Assembly (NCBI GenBank): GCA_028280405.1
Contig: JANQLW010000060.1
Location: 1 to 64,000 of the forward strand
DNA length: 64,000 nucleotides
Direction of reading: 5' to 3'
Source of the DNA: Bacteroidales bacterium
Lineage (GTDB): Bacteria > Bacteroidota > Bacteroidia > Bacteroidales > GCA-2711565
Position numbers and translations under genes: made by a program. The notes under the pieces are model-generated. The model did no database searches, was not told where the DNA came from, and was given only the letters and a program-made list of their open reading frames with translations. Shown here in pieces: positions 36,529 through 46,504 of the stretch. The number at the start of each line of letters is the position of its first letter. Position 1 is the first letter of the stretch.

Positions 36529-39500
36529 TTAAAATTCGAATTTAAGACCCAAAACAAAAGAAGCAGGAACTTTCACACCAGGACGGTATGCCTGTGGGAA
36601 GCTTCCTCCAAATGTAATTTCACGACCTGAGAAAGGAACTGATTCAGGGTCAATATCAGCATCGTTAGCAGCCCAGATCAAACCCAGATTACGAGCCTGG
36701 AACATCAGACTAGCACGTTTGAAACCAATTTTACTAACAAAGTTTTTGTCTAATTCATACCATAGGGTAATATCTTTTAGACGGATATGGGCTGCACTGT
36801 GTAGTGCATAATCCGACATGGTAAATATATATCTACGGTCATAGCTGTTAAACTCAGCGGAATTACGTGCTTGTGCAGGGATATCTGTTGTTGCTTCATC
36901 ACCTGCTTGTTTCCATGCATTAGCTACATCTTTTTGTTTTGTTTTCACCCAATCAATTGATGATGCAGCCTGTGGATATTTCACTTCCAGATTTTCCTGG
37001 AACACATGTCCAAATTTGAACGTAAAAAATACATTTAATGTAAAATTCTTATACTTAAGAATATTATTTAAACCACCAAATACTGGTGCAATAAAAGGTT
37101 TAGTTGCAATCATCTCGTCTTGAGAGACATTAGCAAATTCAGGATCAGTGTAAGTTATTACGCTACCATCTCTTAATCGAATTTGAGGATCACCGTTATC
37201 ATTCAAACCGGCCCAATCAAAACGTACCTGAGAACTTACATCTTCTCCTATAAGTTTAGTTCTTCCACTTTGTACGTCATAATAATAACTGGTTGCGGAG
37301 GTTTCATCACGGTCACCATACTTAAGAACTTTATTTTTGTTATATGAGAAGTTCAGGTCAGCAGTCCATTTAAAATCGCTTGATTTAATAACATCTGCTT
37401 TTATACTTAACTCAACCCCTTTATTTGAAATTTCACCTTCGTTTACATAAACACTTCCAAGGCCATAAGATGGATTGGTATTTTGATTTACCATCAGATT
37501 TCTTGATTGTTTACTATAAACATCAAAGCTTGCAGTTACCCGGTTGAAGATTGTGAAATCAAGGCCGAAGTTAAGGGTTGTTGTTTCTTCGGGTGCAAGG
37601 TTTGGATTACCCCAACTATCAATAGATGCATCCGGTTTACCGGTATAGGTATCAGAAGAACCATATTTAATGGTTGTTGCTGTAGTTTGTCCTCTTCTAA
37701 GATTACCGTTTTTACCAAGAGATGCTCTAAATTTTAATGCGTCTACCCATTTAACATTAAAGAAATCTTCTTTTGCAATATTCCATGATCCGCTGATTGC
37801 CCAGTAAATATTTTTTGATAATCTTTTATTGATACCAAAAGCAGTAGCCTGGTCAACCTTTGCTGAACCTTCAATATTATATTTTGCCTTATAACTATAA
37901 CCAAGGTTTGAGAATGCAGAAACACTTCTACTTAGAATTTCAGGTATAAATGAGTTGTTTCCATGATATGCACCTCCAAGTATAGATTCATTAATAGAAC
38001 CATAAGGAGCAAATTGATTATGGTCAAATAATGCATCATAAGTGCCTGTACGGTCATCCCATCCAACAAATGTTTGCTGGTTGAAAGTATAAGTATTAGA
38101 AGAAGCTTCCATACCGGCTACACCACTTACTACATGATTTTCAGCAATAGTTTTGAATAAATTCAAACTTCCACGGGCAACATGATTTGTATTAACTGTA
38201 GATTGTTTTTCTAAAACACCTCCATAAGGAACAGCTCTTTCTACTCCTGATCCAGCCTCATTATATGCTGTAATATATGAGTTATTTCCTCTTCTAATTT
38301 CATATAGGTCAAGGCCTTTGTTGTTTTCAATATTCGATTCAATTCTATTATATTGATATTTCAAATCTACATTTAGCTAATCTGTTATTTTGTAATTCAT
38401 ACCTCCGGCGATTCGGATATTGAAAGATGAGGTGTTGTTATCACGTAATTTGTAATCAGTTATAGGGCTGAATCCAATCGGATCAAATCCTCTTTCCAAA
38501 AATTCAGTTTCACGATCACCATACTGCCATCTAATATCAAGCGGATTACCCTGATCATCTACTAATTGATCATACATATTTATAATAGGAAGGCGAGAGC
38601 CTGTATATAAAGTGGCAACACCAATTCCATTATCATTATTATTACTGGTAACAAGCGAAACATCTACCTGAGCTTTCCATTTATCGGTAAGATTAAAATC
38701 ATTTGTTAATGAAACATTAAAACGTTCAAAATCATCACCCATATTTGGATCTTTTTCCTGAGTATGAGATACCGTAAGGTTATAATTTGAATAATTGGAA
38801 CCACCACGAATACTTACAGTATTTTGAGAGTTAAAACCACCTCTCAATAAATGATCTTCAAATTGTTTTAAAACATTTCTTTGTCCAAGATTTGTAAGTA
38901 ACTGATCACGTTCAGTATCAGTAATACTACCCTCGTAAAACTGAGCCCAAATATTATCATAAGCATCTACTGTAGCATATTTATATCCCAGATTTTCCTT
39001 TACAACCTGAGTCCATCCAAGTACCGGATCATAAACCCAGCTTAAAGCAACATAATTGACAACATTATATGCAGTATTTTGGTATGTCGGCATATAATCC
39101 ATAGCTGCATTTTTCAAAGCGATAATATCAGCTGAAGAAGCTAAACCAAAGCCACTTAGATCCTGTTTAGTTCCGAAAGTCCAGTTGGAAGAAACAGCTA
39201 CAGTTGGTTTTCCTGCTTTACCACGTTTTGTTGTAACAACGATTACACCATTAGAAGCGCGCAAACCCCAAAGTGCAGTAGCAGATGCATCTTTCAAAAC
39301 GTCAATTGATTCGATAGTAGCCTGATCAATATCATTAAACGGACCTTCATAAGGGAAACCGTCAACAACGATCAATGGTTGTCTGTTTAATGAATTTCTG
39401 TCCTGCATTGCTGCATCAAAATTATCACCTTCTTCATCAAAGGTACTGATACCACGAAGGATCAATTCGATTTTTTCTTGTCCACCGTCTCTGGTAATTG

Positions 39501-40281
39501 TATTGATATTCAAACCTGTAGAAAGACCTTCCATACGATCGGAAAGATCAACAGTAACCTGTCTTTCAACATCAATGGCGGCAACTTTTGTTGCTGATGA
39601 AGAAGAACGCGTTTTACTTGTTTTGGTATATCCGGTTACTACAACCTCTTCTAAAGAAGAAGCAGATTCTTTCATTATAACATTCAAAACACTTACACCT
39701 TTGACAGGAATGATTTGAGTTTCAAAACCTATATAAGAAATTTTAAGTTTTGCATTTTGATTGGATACTTCGATAGTAAATTCACCATTTGCATTCGATG
39801 TTACACCATTAAATGTTCCTTCTTCTAAAATCGTAGCACCCGGAAGAGGAACACCATCTTTATCTTTAATGGTTCCTTTTACTTCTACAGCTTCTAATTC
39901 AGCTTCATTTGCTTCCGCTAATTCTTCTTCAGCCCGTTCAAAAAAGATAACCTGATTGTCCATCACGGTATAAGAAAAACCTTGAGGAACAACATATTTA
40001 TCAAGGATTTCCTCAACTGTAGATTCTTTTACATTTATATTCACCGGAGGTAAATTATCAAATAAGTCGGAGCGATAAAGGAAAGTATAATCACACTTAG
40101 CTTTCATTTGCTCTAACATTTGTTCAATGCTTACTTGTTTAACATCAAGGTTAAATTTACTACTCTGAGCATTAACACTTGCTGAAACGTGCATTGTACT
40201 GATAATAAGAATTAAGATCGTAATCTTCATAACTAGCAGTACCATTTTTCCTCTATTAAAGAGGTCTCGTTTTTTTTTCAT
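36529..40281 (-). pseudogene. SusC-family TonB-dependent transporter interrupted by one in-frame UAG
   Basis: The reading frame runs 1250 codons with one stop, UAG at 38377-38379 (codon 635), and no frameshift. Upstream: signal, STN domain (about 40-120, SKFNLDVKQVSIEQMLEQM), carboxypeptidase-like domain, plug (SIDVLKDASATALWGLRASNGVIVVTTK) and the first barrel strands. Downstream: the rest of the barrel to FVLGLKFEF. The UAG stands in YKITD-stop-LNVDLKYQY, where SusC proteins usually have a Trp, so TGG to TAG is a likely single change. SusD downstream and FecR/ECF upstream look intact. Recent loss, phase-like variation, sequencing error or suppression are all possible. Confidence 0.85.
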
Positions 40282-40367
40282 AAATTTGTAACGTTAATTT
40301 GGTTGAACTTAATTGTTTAACTGTGTTTTAAGTGGAGATCGTTGGCAGACGATCCCACTTTTTTATT

Positions 40368-41546
40368 TTAATAAATTACTATACCTTCATAATCAGACTT
40401 GAATCGCATTTCATTTGTGTGTTCAAGTATTTCTAAAATATTTTCCAGATTCTTACTTCTGTCAAATTCTCCTGTAAATCTTATATCCTTATATTTCTCA
40501 TTCTCAAAAATGAATTCTATATCGTACCAACGTGTGAGTGTTTTCATAATATCTTCCAGGCGCTTGGATTTAAAGAGATAAAGGTCATTTCTCCAGGAAA
40601 TATACTCTTCAACATTAACTTTGGCCTTATAAGCATCTCCGGTTTCTTTTGAAAAATTAAGTTGATATCCCGGCTCCATCTCATAAACATTTTCATTTAG
40701 CTGATTAGAAATTTTAATTCTTCCCTCAGCTAATGTGGTATGGATATTTAGTTCGTCTTCATAGGCACAAATATTAAACTCCGTACCTAATACTTCTATA
40801 ATTTGATCACCGGTTTTAACTTTAAAAGGACGATTTGCATCTTTGGCAACCATTAAATAAGCTTCTCCAATTATTTCTACTATTCGATCACCATTCGGAT
40901 CGAATTTTACAGGATATCTCATTTTAGTTTCAGAATTTAACCAAACTTTAGTACCATCTTCTAAGACAAGATCATATTTATGTCCTCTTTCTATATTGAG
41001 AATGTGATACTTTGGTTTAAAGTCAGTCATTGATTTTACATCCTTTCCACTATAAATCAATTTAGATCGATCATTTTTTATTTCTGTATTCTGAATACTG
41101 GCTACAAACTCTTCATTATTATTTAGGCTTATAGTTTTCCCATCATCCAAAGTAAGTTTAGCCATACTGATTCCGGGAGGTATTTCTTTATTCAGCCTTT
41201 TAGATAAAGGAACATCAGAAGGTTTAATATTTAAAACCATATATGCAGAGACAACACATAGTATTAATAAAGATGCAGCTCCTGCAATTTTAGGCCATAA
41301 ATAAGGAATTTTTCTTTTCTGAGACTTCAGAAGAGGTTCAAACTGATTCCACATTTGCTGAACGTTAAATTCTTTCTCATTAAGAACTTCACCATCTTTA
41401 TAATACGCTTTTGCTCTTTTAAAATAATCCTTATGTTGAGGATTGGATTGAAGCCATGATTCCAACAACATTTCTTCTTCGTTGGTTAAGGAGTCATTTA
41501 GTTTCCTCCAAATCAAACTAATATCTATTTCTCGTTGCTTCATCAA
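40368..41546 (-). CDS. FecR-family anti-sigma factor (locus 2)
   Basis: 392 aa with N-terminal cytoplasmic part, a membrane helix (about 87-108, AGAASLLILCVVSAYMVLNI), FecR domain (LEDGTKVWLNSETKMRYPVKF, IIGEAYLMVAKDANRPFKV) and DUF4974 C-terminal part (RLEDIMKTLTRWYDIEFIF). Two ATGs lie at the start (MMKQ). It is preceded by an ECF-type promoter (41573-41602), so it seems transcribed separately from the sigma gene 257 nt upstream, probably together with SusC. Confidence 0.93.
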   Translation of the reverse strand: MMKQREIDISLIWRKLNDSLTNEEEMLLESWLQSNPQHKDYFKRAKAYYKDGEVLNEKEFNVQQMWNQFEPLLKSQKRKIPYLWPKIAGAASLLILCVVSAYMVLNIKPSDVPLSKRLNKEIPPGISMAKLTLDDGKTISLNNNEEFVASIQNTEIKNDRSKLIYSGKDVKSMTDFKPKYHILNIERGHKYDLVLEDGTKVWLNSETKMRYPVKFDPNGDRIVEIIGEAYLMVAKDANRPFKVKTGDQIIEVLGTEFNICAYEDELNIHTTLAEGRIKISNQLNENVYEMEPGYQLNFSKETGDAYKAKVNVEEYISWRNDLYLFKSKRLEDIMKTLTRWYDIEFIFENEKYKDIRFTGEFDRSKNLENILEILEHTNEMRFKSDYEGIVIY

Positions 41547-41572
41547 AGTTTTTTTAAAGTACTTTCACTTAT

Positions 41573-41602
41573 GTGACAATTGAAAATTATTTGGGGTGAC
41601 AA
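41573..41602 (-). promoter_or_regulatory. ECF-type promoter of the FecR-SusCD operon (locus 2)
   Basis: Minus strand TTGTCACCCC then TTGTCAC with GTC cores 23 nt apart. 31 nt here align with the element before copy C with only a few differences in the spacer. It is likely the target of the sigma factor encoded at 41804. Confidence 0.65.
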
Positions 41603-41803
41603 AAAAAATGAAGAATTTATTATTTTTAGATTAAGGAAAAGCTCCCATTAGCATCAACTTAAGAGAAGATTTTATTTTTTGTTTTGTGTATTCCTTGTCT
41701 GATGAACTCTGCGAAGTCATACGATTACACCGGAATACATATTTCCTAAAATCCTATTTAGGGTCTTTTGTAAACTTTAGTTAGATTATAGCATTTAAAA
41801 TGG

Positions 41804-42358
41804 CTATAGGAAAAAATAAAGGTGTGTTTTTTTGAATAAGGATTCACGGAGCTTGATTCTTGCTCTTTTTAATTGTGTTTTTACACTATTGACTGAAATA
41901 TTCAATTGTTCTGCAATTTCATTTTGTTTCATTCCATCCAGATGTTTGAGTTTTATTATTTTGGCCATTTGGGGAGGTAAGTCATCCATCGATTGTTTTA
42001 TCTGGTCAATAATCTCAGGATCAAAGAAAGCTGCTTCATCTTTCGAATTCAGCAGAGCATCTACATAGATTACATTCTTTTCATCCTTAACCTTTAAACT
42101 CTTAAGGTAATTCAGACATCTATTTTTTAATGATTGATAAAGGTATGCTTTTATAGAAGTATGTATATTTATTCGGACAGCATTTTCCCATATATATAAA
42201 TATAGGTCCTGTACAATGTCTTCACTGGTTTCCCGGTCTAATACATATTGGTCGGCAAAACGAACGAGATGCGCATAATAATCAGAAAACAAAGCTTCAT
42301 AAACAAGCTTATTTCCTTTTTTAATTTCATTGAATATTATTTTATCTTCAATTCGCAT
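41804..42358 (-). CDS. ECF-family RNA polymerase sigma factor (locus 2)
   Basis: 184 aa. Region 2 has SEDIVQDLYLYIWENAVRI and KAYLYQSLKNRCLNYLKS, region 4 has LPPQMAKIIKLKHLDGMKQNEIAEQLNISVNSVKTQLKRA. It is a FecI-like ECF factor paired with the FecR encoded 257 nt downstream. Its likely targets are the three TTGTCACCC elements in this window, which would place copy C of the propeller selenoproteins in its regulon. Confidence 0.92.
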   Translation of the reverse strand: MRIEDKIIFNEIKKGNKLVYEALFSDYYAHLVRFADQYVLDRETSEDIVQDLYLYIWENAVRINIHTSIKAYLYQSLKNRCLNYLKSLKVKDEKNVIYVDALLNSKDEAAFFDPEIIDQIKQSMDDLPPQMAKIIKLKHLDGMKQNEIAEQLNISVNSVKTQLKRARIKLRESLFKKTHLYFFL

Positions 42359-42833
42359 ACAGAAAATTTATCGCAAAGTAATGAAGAAATTCAAAAATTC
42401 ACAAAACCTATACTAAACAGATGCTAATCTAAAATCATAATTAATCTAAATAGGTTATTTGAAATACTGTAAAAATAATCAAACAGTTACATCTGTAACC
42501 ATTAATAATACTGGCTTTTATCAACACTTTTAAATTATTAAAAAATATATAAAAAACTGATGAAAGGTTAAAATATATAGATATATCGAAGTTTTTTCTT
42601 GATTTATATTATTTTTTTTTATAATTTAACTTTAAATTAAGGCATGTGAAATAGCCATCCTCCCCGGGATGGAGTAATATGAATCAAGTTTAATTATGAG
42701 AAATGTTATTAAGAGTTGGGTCCCTCCCAACTTTTAGTAACATTGTTTTTTTAGATATTTCTCCTCAATTAATTTTTAGAAAACAACTCTCTGTGAAGCT
42801 CTTTGGTACTCTGTGGTACAATGATTTTTTAAT
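42359..42833. other. Intergenic gap with an orphan plus-strand hairpin
   Basis: No coding sequence seen. On the plus strand a compound stem (42702-42744: AATGTTA outside, AGTTGGG/CCCAACT inside) is followed by GTTTTTTT, a terminator-like structure with no gene leading into it. Upstream are CCATCC...GGGATGG (about 42655-42672) and the 20-mer TTTAATTATGAGAAATGTTA that also occurs near 12290. A small transcript here is possible. An AT-rich stretch (42420-42640) precedes it. Confidence 0.5.
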
Positions 42834-44783
42834 CTAATGTTTAATAATCTTATGAAAATTAGGATTTAGAAAACGTTCGTCACCTTTTCGCAAAAGGAAT
42901 TTTTCTCCTTCAAATATTTCAAACAATTGAATGGCAACCTTTCTATTTCCATCAATTAAATCTCTGAACTGAGAAACAGTAATACCCCCTTTATTCTCAG
43001 ATAAAAACTTAGAGACAGTCTTTCTGGCCCTATCTACCATTACGTGATAGAATGAAAGATCTCCATGACGGATAATTTTTTTCTGACTACCAAGAAATTT
43101 AATGATATGCTTAAATGTTTTTTCTTCTATTCCTTCATAAGAAGCTTCTTTCGCCATTTTTTCTATATCAAATCCACTCATCCCATTTTCAAGAAGTAAA
43201 GCTTCAACCAGCTTGATTTGTTTCTTTTCCACATCACTAAGTTCAGTTTTCTGGTTTGGTAATTTCCAATTATTTGCAATACGTGATAGTTGTTTTTCCT
43301 CTTCCAGTTCTTCAATAACGAAACCAAGTATTTCGTCATTTGTAGCAGCATCAGATGAATTAAGCGAATTTTCCGCAAAAAGAGCTAATTTCTTTTTCGA
43401 TACGCCAGTTACATTCAGCGGATTATTTTTATGATATTTTTCCAGATTTTGAAGTAATATATGTTTTATACGGGAAATCTGCTTTTTGTCAAAAATAAAT
43501 TTTACACCCTGGCGTGATTTCAAATAGCGAATACTTTCCGATTGATCAATAAGGACAAGTACTTTTTCTTCTTTCATTTGTAAAGCATTCACAAAATAAT
43601 CAACAGAGGTTAAATGAATCCTTTCATTTACTTTGAATTCAATATAAGCCAAATTATCTTCAGCATATTTCTCTAATGCCTCAACCAGTTTTTCTGATTT
43701 TTTTTTATGATTTAAAGGAAGCGGATCAATTACTACTCCTCCACCAATAGTGGTATCTGAAGATGTGTTTCTTAAGATAAAGTGTTCTCCTTTGACAAAG
43801 TACCAATCTTCTTTTAAATAGATTTGAGCCACACGTTTTTCTTTGGATCCCTCAAAATCCTTATCCAGCAATTTAACCTGAACAGACATTTTATTGGTTC
43901 CAATTAACAAAATTGCATCAAAGCGCTTTGCATTATCTTTTATAGCTTCAAGCAAAGTAAGTTTAACATCTATTCTGGAACTTTTAGGTAAATCTGTTTT
44001 AGTTAAAATATCACCTAATTGAATGTCTCTTTTTTTAATTCCTGTTATATTAATTGCAACTCTGGAACCTTGTTGGGCAGTATCAACGGTTTTTCCATGA
44101 CGTTGAATTTGACGAATTCGCACTTCATTATCATTGGGTAAAAGTTTTATAACATCATTGGTACCTATAGCATCAGCTAAAATAGTACCTGTAGCGACTG
44201 CTCCGAATCCACTCACATTAAAAACCCGATCTACATACATTCTGAAAAAGTCTTGTTTTTCTTTCAGAATAAGGTCATAATCTTCATCTTGCAAATACTC
44301 TTTTAACTCTTTTATCCCATCACCTCTTAAAGAAGAAACCTGAAAGATGGGCTTATCCTCTAAAAAAGTACCTTTTACCAATTCTGAAACTTCCTCCGTA
44401 CAAAGTTCCAGCATATCATCATCAACCATATCTTTTTTATTAATGACGACAATACCGTTTTTAATGCCAAGTAAGCTACATATTTTCAAGTGTTCAATGG
44501 TTTGAGGCATTACACCGTCATTAGCAGCTACAATAAGCATTACAAAATCGATTCCCGACACTCCGGATATCATATTACTAATAAAACGATGATGGCCGGG
44601 AACATCGACAAAAGCAAGGTATTTATCATCTTTCAATGGCAAATAGGCAAACCCAAGATTGATTGTAATTCCACGTTTTTTTTCTTCGGGATGCGTATCG
44701 CAATCCATATTTGTGAGTGCTTTAATCAAACTTGTTTTCCCGTGGTCAATATGTCCTGCCGTACCGATTATAAAATGTTCCAT
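42834..44783 (-). CDS. selB: Selenocysteine-specific elongation factor SelB
   Basis: A GTPase of 649 aa that brings Sec-tRNA to the ribosome at UGA codons followed by a SECIS. The start is the ATG of [23 protein letters not shown]; the frame opens 21 codons earlier, but the EF-Tu-like G1 motif (AGHIDHGKT) begins naturally here. G3 is DVPGHHRF and G4 NKKDM. Domains II-III follow, then the SelB winged-helix repeats from about residue 370 to the end, which read the SECIS hairpin. A TTTG-N20-TAATTTCG promoter-like pair lies upstream. It is close to, but not in an operon with, selA and tRNA-Sec. Confirms that the organism inserts Sec. Confidence 0.97.
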   Translation of the reverse strand: MEHFIIGTAGHIDHGKTSLIKALTNMDCDTHPEEKKRGITINLGFAYLPLKDDKYLAFVDVPGHHRFISNMISGVSGIDFVMLIVAANDGVMPQTIEHLKICSLLGIKNGIVVINKKDMVDDDMLELCTEEVSELVKGTFLEDKPIFQVSSLRGDGIKELKEYLQDEDYDLILKEKQDFFRMYVDRVFNVSGFGAVATGTILADAIGTNDVIKLLPNDNEVRIRQIQRHGKTVDTAQQGSRVAINITGIKKRDIQLGDILTKTDLPKSSRIDVKLTLLEAIKDNAKRFDAILLIGTNKMSVQVKLLDKDFEGSKEKRVAQIYLKEDWYFVKGEHFILRNTSSDTTIGGGVVIDPLPLNHKKKSEKLVEALEKYAEDNLAYIEFKVNERIHLTSVDYFVNALQMKEEKVLVLIDQSESIRYLKSRQGVKFIFDKKQISRIKHILLQNLEKYHKNNPLNVTGVSKKKLALFAENSLNSSDAATNDEILGFVIEELEEEKQLSRIANNWKLPNQKTELSDVEKKQIKLVEALLLENGMSGFDIEKMAKEASYEGIEEKTFKHIIKFLGSQKKIIRHGDLSFYHVMVDRARKTVSKFLSENKGGITVSQFRDLIDGNRKVAIQLFEIFEGEKFLLRKGDERFLNPNFHKIIKH

Positions 44784-45154
44784 GCTTAGTTTCCAGTAAT
44801 AAATATATGTATTTGCGAAATTAGGGGATAATTTGGGAATTGGCAAATAAGGGGGATGTAAATTGGTGTATTTGTAAATTAGTAAATTGGTGGATGGGTA
44901 AATTGGATATTGTTATGATCCATTGACAGATAGTTTTGTTTGGTGGGAAATATCCTAAACATAGGATACTTACTAGTTATTTTATATAAAAATAAAGAAA
45001 GGGCTATTTTAAAAGTAATCATAATTTTAATTATAGTCAGGGCGTGAATTGTTAATAGATTAAGTGTATGAGTTTGATCTTTTGAAGAATCTTTTAAATA
45101 TATTCACACCCTGACTTTTGAGACTGCCTATTCCTTAATTTAAATAATCTAAAT
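44784..45154. other. Intergenic gap between propeller copy E and selB
   Basis: No gene seen. It holds AAATTGGTGTATTTG-like simple repeats (44860-44915) and one copy of the GTCAGGGCGTGAATT inverted element (45036-45115). Confidence 0.6.
45036..45115. repeat. GTCAGGGCGTGAATT inverted element, copy 1
   Basis: GTCAGGGCGTGAATTGTTAAT at the left and ATTCACACCCTGAC at the right are inverted and nearly perfect; the interior includes TTTTGAAGAAT. A second copy with the same interior lies at 50748-50827. Size and ends suggest a non-autonomous palindromic element. Confidence 0.8.
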
Positions 45155-46273
45155 TTATTTGCCTAGAAGTAAATAAATGTGTCCGTAATTTTTCATTGAT
45201 TTAAAAAATTTCATCATAGCACGAGAATCCCTTTTCCCGTTCTCATCTTTAAATTGAGCCAAAAAGTCTTTTTTAAGATTATTATAATCTTTAAAATATT
45301 CGCCTTCTCTATATGCAATACTTGCACCTACCAATAGATCTGTTTTTCCATCATTATTCCAATCAGTAGCACATATCCAATGCGCTCGTCCGGGCACATA
45401 TTTTTTCCCCTTCTTATTTTTAACAATCGCAACAGGAGCGGCAAACTTTTCATTACCCATTCCTTTAAAATAACATAGTCCTACATCCTTAGAGTCAGGG
45501 TTATTACCATCTGTTGAAACGATATCCAATACTCCATCATTATCCCAATCCATAACAACAATAGTCGGATGAGTGGTTTTTAAAGGTTCTCCTTCTGTTG
45601 TATATAACAATTCTCTATTTCCAAATTTGAAATTCTCTTTGGTTCCTACATTTCTATTAAACCAAATATGGTCAAAGCCATAAGTAAAGAGGTCTAAGTC
45701 TCCATCATTATCAAAATCAACAAAATGGGGAGTAGCCTTATATTGTGGTGGAACCCCCTTCAATTTTTCCTGACCTTCTTTTAATTTAAGTGGCCCCTCT
45801 TCAATAATAACTCCTTTTTTAAATCCTTTTGAACTGCCTTCAAACCAGGTAATATGATTTGGATAATATTTACCTGAAACCAAATCCATATATCCATCAT
45901 TATTTAAATCCACAAACTGTGGTGTAAAACCAATGCATCAGCCAGTTTCAACGAAAAGAGGATTTCCATCTATATCTTTTCCATAAAAGAAATCATCATT
46001 AAATTTTGGTTTACTATCCGATCCTATATTTAGATAAACTCTGAATTTAGCTTTGGCTTCAAACTCTCCAACAATTAAATCTTTTTTCCCATCTTTATTC
46101 CAATCATAAACAGCAGGATGAGCATAACCATATGCTTCAATTTTTAAGGGACCTGACTCACCTTTTATAATTTGTGGTTTACCTAATTTGTTAATCTTCT
46201 TTTTTGCAGCATAAGTAGTTATACTAATGCAAAACAAGGCTAATAAAAGCAATACATTTGTTTTTTTCATCAT
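45155..46273 (-). CDS. Short FG-GAP/VCBS propeller selenoprotein (copy E)
   Basis: 372 aa with UGA (45938-45940) read as Sec112. Signal peptide 1-22 (ends ISITTYA), repeats DWNKDGKKDLIVGEFE and DLNNDGYMDLVSGKY around VETG-U-CIGFTPQFVDL, then DFDNDGDLDLFT, DWDNDGVLDIVS and DWNNDGKTDLLVG, and a final GHIYLLLGK strand. It lacks the DsbD-like tail of C and D. The residue before Sec is Gly rather than Trp, showing that only U-C and PQFVDL are fixed. It lies between selB and the selenium metabolism operon, the closest client to the machinery. Confidence 0.86.
45910..45940 (-). promoter_or_regulatory. UGA-Sec codon plus SECIS hairpin (copy E)
   Basis: UGA at 45938-45940, 15 nt, then CCACA-GUU-UGUGG (45910-45922). 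The 13-nt core is unchanged although the flanking codons differ from the other four genes. Confidence 0.82.
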
Positions 46274-46504
46274 AATTCTGATTTAAATTAATGTTAATAT
46301 TAACTTAATCCGAAAAGGTGCTTTAATTATAGAGATAAGGATCACCAAATAGGGTGAAAGGTTCTATAATTTTTAATAAGACATTATAAAATTATAAAAA
46401 ACCTTAAGTTTGAGAAAAAATATTGATCAAAATTTTAAAACTCAATTCGGATAGAGTCTAATTTTCAAGAATAACTATCAATTAACTCTCTGAATTGAAA
46501 GCTT

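Noticed and set aside
36529..40281. The amber codon in SusC as a recoded amino acid (for example pyrrolysine).
   Set aside because: Only one UAG case, at a probable Trp codon, with no pyl genes and no conserved downstream structure. Nonsense mutation is simpler.
44860..44915. AAATTGGTG/GTAAATTAG simple repeats as a coding or regulatory array.
   Set aside because: Irregular units without conserved spacing; looks like low-complexity intergenic DNA.
8640..46273. The UGA-split genes as simple pseudogenes or as pairs of separate genes.
   Set aside because: Same codon, same position and same downstream hairpin in five propeller genes, two more at the catalytic Cys of thioredoxins, and the Sec machinery in the same window make decay very unlikely.
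8640..46273. UGA read as Trp (genetic code 4) in this organism.
   Set aside because: Most genes here end in or avoid UGA normally, UGG is used for Trp, and tRNA-Sec, selA and selB are present. The UGAs fall only at redox motifs.
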